Below the pieces are notes generated by a model, which did no database searches, was not told the origin of the DNA, and worked only from the letters and a program-made list of their open reading frames with translations. A stretch of DNA of 61,067 nucleotides from Rhizobium sp. Q54 (GTDB taxonomy: Bacteria > Pseudomonadota > Alphaproteobacteria > ATCC43930 > CGMCC-115725), in NCBI GenBank assembly GCA_945861155.1, contig CAMATN010000011.1:1-61067 (forward strand). Reading direction: 5' to 3'. Both the position numbers and the translations under genes were made by a program. Shown piece after piece: positions 6,882 to 16,073 of this stretch (positions within the stretch are counted from its first letter, which is position 1; each line of letters begins with the position of its first letter).

Positions 6882-8006
6882 CTAGTTCAGCCCGTAGAAT
6901 CCCCTGGCGCCGCCGCCCATGACCTGGCGCTGGGTCTCGGCCGACAGCCCGGCGAGCTGTTTCCTGACCATGTCGGGGGCGCCCGGGAAGAACCCGTCCG
7001 GGTGCGGGTAGTCGGTCGCCCACATGATCTTGTGCGGCCCGATATAGTCGGCGAGCACGTGCAGGCTGCCCTCGACCGGCTCGAACGAGATCCAGCAATT
7101 GCGCTGGAAGAGCTCGCTGGGGCGCGTCTTCAGGCCGGAATCGTTAAAGCCCTGGTCGTCAAAATGGCGGTCCATCCGGTCGAGCCACGGCGCGACCCAG
7201 CCGCCGCCGGACTCCATGAAGGCGATGCGCAATTTCGGGTGGCGCTCGCACACCCCGCCCCAGATCACCGCGAGGCAGGCCAGCATCATCTCCATCGTGT
7301 GGGTGATGATGTGGCGCGCGCCGCGTCCCTCGAAGCGGTCGATGCCGACCTGCGGCATGCCGCCGCCCGCGCCTTCGTGGAACGCGATCGCGAAGTCGAG
7401 ATCCTCGGCGGCCGCCCAGAACGGCTCGTACATCGGGTCGTCGACCATCTTGCTGCTGTAGGGGTTGGGCCGGATGAAGCCGGCCTTGAAGCCGAGCTCC
7501 TTCTTGGCGAAACGCATCTCGGCGATCGCCAAGTCGACCGATTGCAACGGCAGCATCGCAATGCCGAACAGCCGGTCGGGGTAGGGCTTGCAGTAATCGG
7601 CGAGCCAGCGGTTGTAGGCGCGGCAGGTCGCAGCCGCCAGTTCCGGGTCCTGGATCGCGCCGGAAAACAGGCCGAGCGTCGGAAACAGAAACGCGGCGTC
7701 GATGCCGTCCGCGTCCATGTCGGGCATCCGCGCATGCGGATCGAACCCGCCGGCCTTGCCGTCCCTGTACTCCATCGTGTTCGACGCGACGACGCCCTGG
7801 CGGGCGCCGACCGCGCCGGCGCCGCCGAGCCCGGCCTGGGCGCTGCCCAGCACCCGTTCTTCGATCACCAGGCGCTCCTTGCCGTCGGTGTCCTTGATCA
7901 GCCGCGGCGCCCGCTCACGGAATTTCGGGTCCATGTAATGGTCCCACAGATCGAGCGGTTCGAGCACATGGCCGTCGGCGTCGACAACATTATAGGCGCG
8001 ATTCAT
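6882..8006 (-). CDS. Amidohydrolase family protein, paralogue 1 of 4
   Basis: This 374-residue protein has the amidohydrolase_2 (ACMSD-like) TIM-barrel fold. Probable metal ligands are DADGH at residues 9-13, a His in FHEG near the middle, and the Asp of WATDYPHPDGF near residue 325. The related decarboxylases and hydrolases act on cyclic or aromatic acids; the substrate here is unknown. Three further copies of equal length follow at 8165, 9432 and 13500. This copy diverges most around residues 50-75 (an Ala/Gly-rich AQAGLGGAGAVGARQG segment). The start has an AGGAG site. No signal peptide is seen. Confidence 0.85.
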   Translation of the reverse strand: MNRAYNVVDADGHVLEPLDLWDHYMDPKFRERAPRLIKDTDGKERLVIEERVLGSAQAGLGGAGAVGARQGVVASNTMEYRDGKAGGFDPHARMPDMDADGIDAAFLFPTLGLFSGAIQDPELAAATCRAYNRWLADYCKPYPDRLFGIAMLPLQSVDLAIAEMRFAKKELGFKAGFIRPNPYSSKMVDDPMYEPFWAAAEDLDFAIAFHEGAGGGMPQVGIDRFEGRGARHIITHTMEMMLACLAVIWGGVCERHPKLRIAFMESGGGWVAPWLDRMDRHFDDQGFNDSGLKTRPSELFQRNCWISFEPVEGSLHVLADYIGPHKIMWATDYPHPDGFFPGAPDMVRKQLAGLSAETQRQVMGGGARGFYGLN

Positions 8007-8063
8007 CAGAATTTTCCTCCTTGGCTACACACCGCTTTGTAATGTTTCCGTCACACCATTACT

Positions 8064-8144
8064 GTCGTCCCGGCGAAAGCCGGGACCCATGGCGGCAACC
8101 ATTCGAGCGGCGTAGAAATGGGTCCCGGCTTTCGCCGGGACGAC
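8064..8144. repeat. REP-like palindrome (CCCGGCGAAAGCCGGGACCCA family), copy 1
   Basis: The arms at 8064-8089 and 8119-8144 are perfect inverted complements of 26 bp around a 29-nt centre. The element lies between amidohydrolase paralogues 1 and 2. The sister copy at 9342-9422 has nearly the same arms in the next gap, so the element was probably duplicated with the gene or is a mobile REP. Confidence 0.85.
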
Positions 8145-8164
8145 AAGTTTTATCGACCCAACAT

Positions 8165-9289
8165 TCAATTCATTCCGTAAAAGCCCAGCGCGCCGCCGGC
8201 CATGACACCGTGCCGGGTCGCGGGCGACAGCCCTTCGATCTGCTTCTTGAGCATCTCGGGGGCGCCGGGGAAGAAGCCGTCCGAATGCGGGTAATCGGTC
8301 GCCCACATGATCTTGTTGGGGCCGATATAGTCCGCCAGGAACTTCAGGCTGCCCTCGACCGGCTCGAACGAGATCCAGCAATTGCGCCGGAAGAGTTCGC
8401 TCGGGCGCGTCGTCAGCCCCGAATCGTTGAAGCCCTGATCGTCGAAATGGCGGTCCATGCGGTCGAGCCACGGCGCGATCCAGCCGCCGCCGGATTCCAA
8501 AAAGCCTATGCGGATCTTCGGGTGCTTCTCGCACACGCCGCCCCAGATCACCGCCAGGCAGGCCAGCATCATCTCCATCGTGTGGCTGATGATGTGCTGC
8601 GCGCCGCGCCCCTCGAAGCGATCGACGCCGACCTGCGGCATGCCGGCCGAGGCGCCCTCGTGGAAGCCTATCGAGAAGTCGAGGTCCTCGGCGGCGGCCC
8701 AGAACGGCTCGTAATCCGGGTGGTTGATCATCTTGTTGTTGTACGGGTTGGGCCGGATAAAGCCGCCCTTAAAGCCGAGTTCCTTCTTGGCGAAGCGCAT
8801 CTCGGCGATCGTGAGATCGACCGATTGCATCGGCAGCATCGCGACGCCGAACAGACGATCGGGGTAGGGCTTGCAGTAATCGGCGAGCCAGCGGTTGTAC
8901 GCCCGGCATACCGCGGCGGCGAGTTCGGGGTCCTGGATCGCGCCCGAGAACAGCCCGAGGCTCGGATAGAGGAAAACCGCGTCGATGCCGTCAGCATCCA
9001 TGTCGGGGATGCGGGCGTGCGGGTCGAACCCGCCGGCCTTGCCGTCCTTGTATTCCATCGTGTCGGCCGCGACGATGCCCTGCCGGGCGCCGACCCCGCC
9101 GATCCGGCCGATCCCGATCCGGCTGTCGCCGACCGGGTTCTCGTCGATGACGAGCCGTTCCTTGCCGTTCTCGGCCTTGACGATGCGCGGCGCGCGGTCG
9201 CGGAACGCCGGGTCGATGTACTGACTCCACAAATCGAGCGGCTCTAGGATATGACCATCGGCATCGACGACGTTGTAAGCGCGCGTCAT
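8165..9289 (-). CDS. Amidohydrolase family protein, paralogue 2 of 4
   Basis: This 374-residue tandem paralogue of the preceding gene shares the DADGH metal motif at the N-terminus, a central FHEG His, and WATDYPHSDGFFPGAPE near the C-terminus. It is the only copy with Ser in place of Pro after that YPH. The start at 9289 is fixed by AGGAGGATTCAG just upstream and by alignment with the other three copies; the longer frame to 9424 runs through a palindrome. It probably has the same reaction type with a shifted specificity. All four copies share one strand and could be one transcript or separately driven. Confidence 0.85.
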   Translation of the reverse strand: MTRAYNVVDADGHILEPLDLWSQYIDPAFRDRAPRIVKAENGKERLVIDENPVGDSRIGIGRIGGVGARQGIVAADTMEYKDGKAGGFDPHARIPDMDADGIDAVFLYPSLGLFSGAIQDPELAAAVCRAYNRWLADYCKPYPDRLFGVAMLPMQSVDLTIAEMRFAKKELGFKGGFIRPNPYNNKMINHPDYEPFWAAAEDLDFSIGFHEGASAGMPQVGVDRFEGRGAQHIISHTMEMMLACLAVIWGGVCEKHPKIRIGFLESGGGWIAPWLDRMDRHFDDQGFNDSGLTTRPSELFRRNCWISFEPVEGSLKFLADYIGPNKIMWATDYPHSDGFFPGAPEMLKKQIEGLSPATRHGVMAGGALGFYGMN

Positions 9290-9341
9290 CCTGAATCCTC
9301 CTGACATTTCGCATTTGCCCGGCAATCGCCGCCATTTGGTT

Positions 9342-9422
9342 GTCATCCCGGCGAAAGCCGGGACCCATCGTGGCGACCGTTCGAGCGCTTGAAGGATGGG
9401 TCCCGGCTTTCGCCGGGATGAC
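9342..9422. repeat. REP-like palindrome (CCCGGCGAAAGCCGGGACCCA family), copy 2
   Basis: Arms of 27 bp at 9342-9368 and 9396-9422 are perfect inverted complements. The arms match the element at 8064-8144, with ATC in place of GTC near the ends. It sits 10 nt beyond the stop of paralogue 3 and upstream of paralogue 2. Confidence 0.85.
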
Positions 9423-9431
9423 ACCTTCTCC

Positions 9432-10556
9432 TTAGTTCAGCCCGTAAAAGCCCATCGCGCCGCCGGCCATCACTTGATGCTTGGTCGCGGCCGACAATCC
9501 TTCGAGCTGCTTTTTGACCATGTCGGGCGCGCCCGGGAAAAACCCGTCCGGGTGCGGGTAGTCGGTCGCCCACATGATCTTGTGCGGCCCGATATAGTCG
9601 GCGAGCACGCGCAGGCTGCCCTCGACCGGCTCGAACGAGATCCAGCAATTGCGCCGGAAGAGTTCGCTCGGGCGGATCGTCAGCCCCGAATCGTTGAACC
9701 CCTGGTCGTCGAAATGCCGATCCATGCGGTCGAGCCACGGCGCGATCCAGCCGCCGCCCGATTCGAGAAACCCGATGCGGATCTTCGGGTGCTTCTCGCA
9801 CACCCCGCCCCAAATCACCGCGAGACAGGCCAGCATCATCTCCATCGTGTGGGTGATGATGTGGCGGGCGCCGCGGCCCTCGAAGCGGTCGATGCCGACC
9901 TGCGGCATGCCGGCGGCGGCGCCCTCGTGGAACCCGATCGCGAAGTCGAGATCCTCCGCTGCCGCCCAGAACGGCTCGTAATCGGGGTGGTTGATCATCT
10001 TGTTGTTGTACGGGTTGGGCCGGATGAAGCCGCCCTTCATGCCCAATTCCTTCTTGGCGAAGCGCATCTCGGCGATCGCGAGATCGACCGATTGCATCGG
10101 CAGCATCGCGACGCCGAACAGCCGGTCCGGGTAGGGCTTGCAGTAATCGGCGAGCCAGCGGTTATAGGCGCGGCAGGTGGCGGCGGCGAGTTCCGGGTCC
10201 TGGATCGCACCGGAAAAGAGGCCGAGGCTCGGATAGAGAAAGGCGGCGTCGATGCCGTCGGCATCCATATCGGGGATGCGGGCGTGCGGGTCGAACCCGC
10301 CGGCCTTGCCGTCCTTGTATTCCATCGCGTCGGCCGCGACGATGCCCTGGCGCGCGCCGACCCCGCCGATGCCGCCAATGCCGCGCTGATTGTTGCCGAC
10401 GACGTGCTCGTCCATCACAAGACATTGCTTGCCGTTGTCGCCCGTGACGATGCGCGGCGCCCGGTCGCGGAACTTCGGATCGATGTAATGGTCCCACAGA
10501 TCCAGCGGCTCGAGGATGTGACCGTCGGCATCGACGACGTTGTAGGCGCGGCTCAT
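9432..10556 (-). CDS. Amidohydrolase family protein, paralogue 3 of 4
   Basis: This 374-residue protein is the third tandem copy. The DADGH motif (9-13), the central GFHEG and WATDYPHPDGFFPGAP are conserved. The segment around residues 50-70 reads NQRGIGGIGGVGARQG, closest to copies 2 and 4. The start at 10556 has GGAGGAA 6 nt upstream and agrees with the paralogues. Upstream lies the leftward RTX gene, whose stop is 99 nt away, so the amidohydrolase array is interrupted here. Function and metal content are inferred as for copy 1. Confidence 0.85.
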   Translation of the reverse strand: MSRAYNVVDADGHILEPLDLWDHYIDPKFRDRAPRIVTGDNGKQCLVMDEHVVGNNQRGIGGIGGVGARQGIVAADAMEYKDGKAGGFDPHARIPDMDADGIDAAFLYPSLGLFSGAIQDPELAAATCRAYNRWLADYCKPYPDRLFGVAMLPMQSVDLAIAEMRFAKKELGMKGGFIRPNPYNNKMINHPDYEPFWAAAEDLDFAIGFHEGAAAGMPQVGIDRFEGRGARHIITHTMEMMLACLAVIWGGVCEKHPKIRIGFLESGGGWIAPWLDRMDRHFDDQGFNDSGLTIRPSELFRRNCWISFEPVEGSLRVLADYIGPHKIMWATDYPHPDGFFPGAPDMVKKQLEGLSAATKHQVMAGGAMGFYGLN

Positions 10557-10655
10557 CAGGGGTTCCTCCGGGTCAGCAAATCGCTGCGGCATCCTAACGC
10601 AGCACCGGACGCGGTGGCGAGTCTGAATGTCGTTCAGAATTGCGCAAGGGCGCGC

Positions 10656-13115
10656 TCAGTTGAAATAAAAATCGGCTTCGGTGAGCGTGGCCATATCGAC
10701 ACCGACCAAGGTCAGCCGCGTTTCCGGCGTGAAATTCAGAATCGTGTCCGCGCCCGATTGGGTCGCCACCGCGATGACCTCGGAGAAGGTGTCGAACTCG
10801 AAGCCAAAGCCAAGCCCGATCTCATCCTCCATGTCGTCCCCGGCGTGGAAGTCGAGGATGATGTCGTTCCCGGCGTTCCAGTCGACGTGGAAGAAATCGT
10901 CCCCCTCGCCGCCGGTCAGCAGATCGTTGCCGCTGAACCCGATGATGTAGTCGCCGCCGGCCCCGCCATCGATCGCGTTCGCCGCTTCATCGCCGTAGAT
11001 CGAATCGCCATAGGAACTGCCCACGACGTTCTCGAAATTGGCGAGCCCGTCGATTGTGCCGTAAAATTCATAGGCGGTGCTGGAGGGCAGCGAGATCGAC
11101 ACCCAGCCGCCAAACCCGGCGTAGCTCAGCGTATCGATGCCGGCCCCGCCATCCAACAAATCGGTGCCGGCGCCGCCCGCGATCGTATCGTCGCCGGCGC
11201 CGCCGGTGAGGATATCGTCCCCGTCGCCTCCCGACAGGCTCGCGCCCCCCGGACCGGCGGTGATGATGTCGGCGAAGGCGCTGCCGATCGCCCCTTCGAT
11301 ACCGCTGTAGACATCGCCCTCGGCGTCGCCGCCGGACGCTGCTCCGGTGCCGATGTCGATCGTCACACCCTGCAGCGAACTCGCATAACTCAACTGGTCG
11401 AAGCCCTGGCCGCCCAACAAATTGTCGGCCGCGGTGCCGCCCTCGATCGTATCGTCGCCGCCCCAGCCCCGCAGGGTATCGGCACCGGCGTCACCGAACA
11501 GGCGGTTGGCGCCGCCGTTTCCGGTCAGGAGATCATCGCCGTTGCCGCCCGCCGCATTCTCGAAGCCGATGATCGTGTCGCCCTGGGCGTCGCCGCCCGC
11601 GACCGCGCGCGCCGCCAGGTTGACGGTCACCGCGTCGGCCGAACCGAAATAGCTGACCCAGTCCTCGCCGGCGCCGCCATGCAGCTGGTCGGCTCCGGTG
11701 CCGCCGACGACAAAATCATTCCCCGCGCCGCCCAAAATGCGGTCGCGGCCGGCGCCGCCGGTCAGCTGGTTCGCGCTCTCATTGCCGACGATAACATCGG
11801 CGAAGCCGCTGCCCAGCACCTGCTCGATGCCGTCAAAAATGTCCCCCAGCGCGTCGCCGCGGGAGCCTCCGGTCGCAAGGTTGAGGGAGATGCCGCCCCC
11901 TGCCGCCGAATAGCTGGCGGTATCGAGCCCGTCGCCGCCGACAAGCTGGTCCGCACCGGCACCGCCTTCGAGCGTATCGTCGCCGTTGCCGCCTTGCAGC
12001 AGATCATCGCCACCGAGGCCGACCAGCGTGTCGTTGCCGGCGCCGGCGGTCAAAACGTTCGCCTGCTGGCTGCCGGTGCCGTGGAAATCCGTGTCCCACA
12101 GCAGGGTCAGGTTCTCGACCTCGTCACCCAGCGTGTAGCTGCCGAGCCAATAGACCTCGACCGTATCCACCCCGCCGCCGGCGGATTCGATCGCCGTGTC
12201 GGCGTTTGAATCGACGATGTAGGTGTCGTCGCCGGCGCCGCCTTCCATCGTGTCGTCGCCGACGCCGCCGTCGAGGTTGTCATCGCCGATGCCGCCATAC
12301 AGCGTGTCGGCCCCGCCGTAGCCGTTCAGCCAATCGTTTCCGGCCAGCCCGCTCAGGACGTTGCTGTCGTGGTTGCCGTAAATCCCGTTGTTGCCGGCAT
12401 TTCCGGTCCCATCGAGCGGGCCGAAGCCGTTGAGGATCAGCTGCTCCACCTCGTCGCCGAGCGTGTAGCTGAACGAGGTCATGACGACATCGTTGCCGCC
12501 GCCCGATATCTCGACCACGGCATCGCCGGCCGAGCCGACCATGTAAAAATCGTCGCCGCCGCCGCCGATCAGCGTGTCGTCGCCAAAGCCGCCATCGAGG
12601 TGGTCCGCGCCCTCTCCCCCGTCGAGCGTGTCATCGCCAGAGCCGCCATTGAGCTGGTCCGCGCCCTCGCCTCCGTCAAGCGTGTCGGCGCCGTCGCCGG
12701 TGTCGAGGATATCGTTGCCGTCGTTGCCGAAGACCGTGTCGTTGCCGAACCCGGTGATGACAATGTCGGCGCCGGAGCTGCCGATGGCCGTCAGGTCGCC
12801 GGAGGCGTAGGCGGCGCTAAGGATATTCCACTGCTCGTAGACCGCGTCGCCGCTGAATGTGTTGAACGCGCTGAACCCCAACGTGCTACCGATGAGCTCT
12901 TCGCCGCCGGCGAACCCTATATAGATCGGTACCGTCTCGGACTCGCTGCCATAACCGCTGGTGCCGCCCCCGCCGTAGGTGGCGAGCCACGACGTTTGGC
13001 CAAAATATTCGCCGGTCTCGGGGTCGCTGTAGCCGTCGATCGTGTATGAGATCGTCATGTCGAACTGCCCGGAATCGCGATCGATCCAGACGCTTGAAGT
13101 CACATAACCCGACAT
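10656..13115 (-). CDS. RTX calcium-binding repeat protein, probable type I secretion substrate
   Basis: This 819-residue acidic, Gly/Asp-rich protein has an N-terminal stretch without repeats (1-110) and then many glycine/aspartate nonapeptides of the form GGxGxDxLx, densest at about 125-205, 260-310 and 365-400 and recurring to about 760. These fold as calcium-binding beta-rolls outside the cell. The C-terminal 60 residues lack repeats and end with LTLVGVDMATLTEADFYFN, typical of an uncleaved type I export signal. There is no Sec signal peptide. The start at 13115 is set by GGAGG 5 nt upstream. No catalytic domain is recognised, so it may be an adhesin or matrix protein. It is wedged between amidohydrolase paralogues 3 and 4. 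The only exporter genes in the window are at 33.6-37.2 kb. Confidence 0.85.
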   Translation of the reverse strand: MSGYVTSSVWIDRDSGQFDMTISYTIDGYSDPETGEYFGQTSWLATYGGGGTSGYGSESETVPIYIGFAGGEELIGSTLGFSAFNTFSGDAVYEQWNILSAAYASGDLTAIGSSGADIVITGFGNDTVFGNDGNDILDTGDGADTLDGGEGADQLNGGSGDDTLDGGEGADHLDGGFGDDTLIGGGGDDFYMVGSAGDAVVEISGGGNDVVMTSFSYTLGDEVEQLILNGFGPLDGTGNAGNNGIYGNHDSNVLSGLAGNDWLNGYGGADTLYGGIGDDNLDGGVGDDTMEGGAGDDTYIVDSNADTAIESAGGGVDTVEVYWLGSYTLGDEVENLTLLWDTDFHGTGSQQANVLTAGAGNDTLVGLGGDDLLQGGNGDDTLEGGAGADQLVGGDGLDTASYSAAGGGISLNLATGGSRGDALGDIFDGIEQVLGSGFADVIVGNESANQLTGGAGRDRILGGAGNDFVVGGTGADQLHGGAGEDWVSYFGSADAVTVNLAARAVAGGDAQGDTIIGFENAAGGNGDDLLTGNGGANRLFGDAGADTLRGWGGDDTIEGGTAADNLLGGQGFDQLSYASSLQGVTIDIGTGAASGGDAEGDVYSGIEGAIGSAFADIITAGPGGASLSGGDGDDILTGGAGDDTIAGGAGTDLLDGGAGIDTLSYAGFGGWVSISLPSSTAYEFYGTIDGLANFENVVGSSYGDSIYGDEAANAIDGGAGGDYIIGFSGNDLLTGGEGDDFFHVDWNAGNDIILDFHAGDDMEDEIGLGFGFEFDTFSEVIAVATQSGADTILNFTPETRLTLVGVDMATLTEADFYFN

Positions 13116-13243
13116 TGTTCCTCCGTTGCCCATGCACGGCCAACGCCCGGCGGCGTAGTACCCAGAGTCGCGCTATACCGGCCATCCCCTCTCCGCCCGT
13201 GGGGCCCGTGGGGGGAGAGGGCGGGCGGGCTTTAGTAGCGAGC

Positions 13244-13427
13244 GTAGGGCGGAAAAGCGAAGCGCATTCCGCCACTGTCGCCGCAACCGGGAAAGCCTCG
13301 CTGGGCGGAAAGACCGGTGATCCGCCCACACTTCGCCGCCGCCGGGTCGGCTGCCTTCGAGGGGCCGCCGACGTACCGGCGGGTCGCCACAGAAATCGGC
13401 GGAATGCGCTGCGCTTTTCCGCCCTAC
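13244..13427. repeat. Long inverted repeat (GTAGGGCGGAAAAGCG family)
   Basis: Arms of 30 bp at 13244-13273 and 13398-13427 are inverted complements with few mismatches, separated by 124 nt. They sit in the 366-nt gap between the RTX gene and amidohydrolase paralogue 4. No gene is seen in the gap; the short frames there are built from the repeat. Confidence 0.75.
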
Positions 13428-13440
13428 GGCCCTTGCGGGA

Positions 13441-13465
13441 GATCCCCGGGTCAAGCCCGGGGATC
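13441..13465. repeat. Short perfect palindrome beyond the stop of amidohydrolase 4
   Basis: GATCCCCGGG and its complement CCCGGGGATC enclose a 5-nt centre (TCAAG). The hairpin lies 35 nt beyond the stop of the leftward amidohydrolase gene at 13500. It lacks a T-run and could act as a weak terminator or transcript-end stabiliser. Confidence 0.5.
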
Positions 13466-13499
13466 AGGATTGGGGGCTGCTTGCGGAGCCCTCAGATCG

Positions 13500-14624
13500 T
13501 CAGTTCAACCCGTAAAAACCCATGGCGCCGCCGGCGAGGACGCCGCGCTGGGTGGCGGCGGAGGTGCCCTTCAGGCGTTCGCGCACCATGTCGGGGGCGC
13601 CGGGGAAGAAGCCGTCGCGGTGCGGGTAGTCGGTCGCCCACATGATCTTGTTGGGGCCGATATAGTCGGCGAGGACGCCAAGGCTGCCCTCGACCGGCTC
13701 GAACGAGATCCAGCAATTGCGCCGGAACAGATCGCTCGGCCGGATGGTCAAACCCGAATCATTAAAACCTTGATCATCGAAATGCCGGTCCATGCGGTCG
13801 AGCCAGGGCGCGATCCAGCCGCCGCCCGATTCGAGAAACCCGATGCGGACCTTCGGGTGTTTTTCGCAGACCCCGCCCCAAATGACCGCGAGCGCGGCCA
13901 GCATCATCTCCATCGTATGGCTGACGATGTGCTTGGCGGCGCGGCCCTCGAAGCGGTCGATGCCGACCGTCGGCATGCCGGAGCTGCCGCCCTCGTGGAA
14001 CCCGATCGCGATGTCAAGATCCTCGGCCGCGTCCCAGAACGGCTCGTAATCGGGGTGGTTGATCATCTTGTTGTTGTACGGGTTGGGCCGCAGGAAACAG
14101 CCCTTGAAGCCGAGCTCCTTCTTGGCGAACCGCATCTCCTCGATCGCGTGCGGGATCGATTGCATCGGCAGCATCGCGATGCCGAACAGCCGGTCGGGGT
14201 AGGGCTTGCAGTAATCAGCGAGCCAGCGGTTGTAGGCGCGGCACAACGCGCCGGCGAGCGCCGGATCCTGCACCGCGCCGGCGAACAGGCCCATGCTCGG
14301 ATAGAGGAACGCGGCATCGATGCCGTCGAGGTCCATGTCGGGGATGCGCTTGTGCGGGTCGAACCCGCCGGGGCGCCCGTCCTCGTATTGCAGCTCGGCC
14401 GCCTTGACCTCACCCTGGCGCGCGCCGACGCCGCCGATCCCGCCCATGCCTTGCTCGCTGCCGAGCATCTGCTCCTCGACGAGCAGCTTCTCCTTGCCGG
14501 TCTTGTTGTCCTTGACGAGCCGCGGCGCGCGGTCGCGGAACTTCGGATCCATGTATTTTTCCCACAGATCGAGCGGCTCGAGGATGTGGCCATCGGCGTC
14601 GATGACGTTGTAGACGCGGCTCAT
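13500..14624 (-). CDS. Amidohydrolase family protein, paralogue 4 of 4
   Basis: This is the fourth 374-residue copy, separated from the others by the RTX gene. It keeps the metal motifs DADGH and WATDYPHRDGFFPGAP, with Arg where the others have Pro or Ser. It is the most divergent in the middle: KGCFLRPNPYNN for KGGFIRPNPYNN, and a Lys-rich segment KDNKTGKEKLLVEEQ at about 41-55. The start at 14624 has GGAGGAA upstream. The equal length suggests tandem duplication of one ancestor, with later insertion of, or rearrangement around, the RTX gene. Confidence 0.85.
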   Translation of the reverse strand: MSRVYNVIDADGHILEPLDLWEKYMDPKFRDRAPRLVKDNKTGKEKLLVEEQMLGSEQGMGGIGGVGARQGEVKAAELQYEDGRPGGFDPHKRIPDMDLDGIDAAFLYPSMGLFAGAVQDPALAGALCRAYNRWLADYCKPYPDRLFGIAMLPMQSIPHAIEEMRFAKKELGFKGCFLRPNPYNNKMINHPDYEPFWDAAEDLDIAIGFHEGGSSGMPTVGIDRFEGRAAKHIVSHTMEMMLAALAVIWGGVCEKHPKVRIGFLESGGGWIAPWLDRMDRHFDDQGFNDSGLTIRPSDLFRRNCWISFEPVEGSLGVLADYIGPNKIMWATDYPHRDGFFPGAPDMVRERLKGTSAATQRGVLAGGAMGFYGLN

Positions 14625-14816
14625 CAGGGTTCCTCCGCAATGGAGCTTAGGGTGGAAATTCGGGGCGTCGCCATGCTAGCGCACCCGCCGCCGCCGCGCG
14701 AGCCGGAATATCGTTCAGCCTGCTGAACGGGGGCTAGTCTCGTCCTGACCGCAAACGAACGGCACTTCCGGGGCGTGGTTGAATTCCTGAATCCTATCGG
14801 TGATTAACGGTGCACG

Positions 14817-16004
14817 TCAGGGCCGCCGGCCGGTATAGCGGGCGCGCGGCCGGATCAGCTCCCCGCTTTCGTATTGTTCGATCGCATGCGCGATCCAGCC
14901 CACCGTGCGGGCAACCAGGAACAGCGCGAGCGCGCTGCCCCGCGGCAGACCGAGCGCCGTCACGGTCGCGCCGAGCGCGAAATCGACGTTCGGATATCGC
15001 CCTGTCAGCTGCATTGCGGCAAGCGCGGTCGCGGCAATGCGCGCGCCGGCTTCCGGCTGCGCCGCGGTCAGCGCCTCGACAATCGCCAGAGCGCGCGGGT
15101 CGCCCTGCGGATAAAGCGGGTGGCCCATCCCGGGCAGGGTTTCGTCGCGGGCGAGCCGCGCCGCCATGACCGCCATCGGATCGGGGCTCTGTCCGATCTC
15201 GTGAAAGAGGGCTTCGGCCCGCGCCGAAGCGCCGCCGTGGCGCCGTCCCGACAGCGCGCTCAAGGCCGCCGACACGACCGCATACGGGGTCGCACCGGTC
15301 GAGGCGACGCAGCGCGCGACAAAGCTCGACGGGTTCAGCTCGTGGTCGGCCAACAGCACCAGGCAGCGCCGCACGATCTCGCTCCCGGCGGCGTCGAGCC
15401 GCCACGCCGCCGCCATTTCCCGGTGCACCGGACCGGAGGGGGCGGGCCTGTCGCCGACGCATCCGACCAGCTCCGGCAGGATCAGGCGCCCGGTTCGGAT
15501 GACCCCGGCACGGGTCAGGTCGAGCGCGGCGGGGTCCCGCGCCGCCAGCATCGCCAGTCGGATCTGGCAGCGCTCGATCAGGCCCGAGGGCTTATGTGGT
15601 GCGTCGCCCTCCTCCATCGAACCGGCGAGGTCAGGGGTGGGGGGCGCGGCCAAACCCGCGGCGCCGGGCTGTTCCGCCCACAGCAGCGCGGCGATCTCCT
15701 CCAGAGTCGCGGTCTCCGATAGGGTCACCGCGTCGATCCCGCGGTAATGAAACCGCCCGCCCTCGATCAGGCAGATCGCCGAGTCGATGACCGGAACGAG
15801 CGTCTCGCGCCCCCGGTCGGCGCCGCGGCTCGCGCGAAACCGCTCGACCTCCTCGGCCCGGTAGCGCCGCTCGCGGCTGCCCGGCACCGCGACCGAGCGC
15901 AACAGCCCGCGGCTGACATACGCATAAAGCGTATCGACCTTGACGCCGAGCCGCGCGGCCGTCTCCCGCGCATTGAGCAGAGAATCTTCATTAGTTGACT
16001 GCAT
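14817..16004 (-). CDS. HTH domain-citrate synthase-like fusion protein
   Basis: This 395-residue protein joins an N-terminal MerR/excisionase-type helix-turn-helix (residues 9-58: [20 protein letters not shown], then [13 protein letters not shown]) to a citrate synthase fold (about 65-395). Citrate synthase features include [14 protein letters not shown] in place of the canonical GFGHRVYK and NVDFALGA near the C-terminus. The oxaloacetate His segment reads [14 protein letters not shown]. It may be a 2-methylcitrate or citrate synthase with its own DNA-binding domain, or a metabolite-sensing regulator. It is divergent from the classical citrate synthase with 69 nt between starts, so autoregulation or control of the neighbour is plausible. 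Such fusions are known in alphaproteobacteria but poorly studied. Confidence 0.85.
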   Translation of the reverse strand: MQSTNEDSLLNARETAARLGVKVDTLYAYVSRGLLRSVAVPGSRERRYRAEEVERFRASRGADRGRETLVPVIDSAICLIEGGRFHYRGIDAVTLSETATLEEIAALLWAEQPGAAGLAAPPTPDLAGSMEEGDAPHKPSGLIERCQIRLAMLAARDPAALDLTRAGVIRTGRLILPELVGCVGDRPAPSGPVHREMAAAWRLDAAGSEIVRRCLVLLADHELNPSSFVARCVASTGATPYAVVSAALSALSGRRHGGASARAEALFHEIGQSPDPMAVMAARLARDETLPGMGHPLYPQGDPRALAIVEALTAAQPEAGARIAATALAAMQLTGRYPNVDFALGATVTALGLPRGSALALFLVARTVGWIAHAIEQYESGELIRPRARYTGRRP

Positions 16005-16014
16005 AGAATCAAGA

Positions 16015-16041
16015 TTGACACATTGTGCGGTGCAATATCAA
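16015..16041 (+). promoter_or_regulatory. Candidate promoter/operator between the two citrate synthase genes
   Basis: A consensus -35 TTGACA lies at 16015-16020. An imperfect dyad overlaps it: outer arms TTGA (16015-16018) and TCAA (16038-16041), inner arms ATTG (16022-16025) and CAAT (16033-16036), centres one base apart. A -10 is not obvious (TATCAA at 16036-16041 has only 15-nt spacing). MerR-type regulators bind dyads in this position, so the HTH-citrate synthase is a natural candidate to bind it. Confidence 0.4.
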
Positions 16042-16073
16042 GTTTGCGGCGTTTTCAGCTCCGGAGGTGTGCG

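Noticed and set aside
9396-12209. A 937-codon rightward open frame opposite the amidohydrolase and RTX genes
   Set aside because: It has no family motifs and is rich in Arg, Ala, Val and Asp, as expected from reading the complement of GC-rich, repeat-rich coding DNA. The opposite strand carries clear proteins with ribosome sites.
10656-13115. RTX repeats considered as a CRISPR-like or minisatellite array
   Set aside because: The periodicity is in codons of a Gly/Asp-rich open frame with varied third positions, as in calcium-binding repeats, and there are no conserved spacers.
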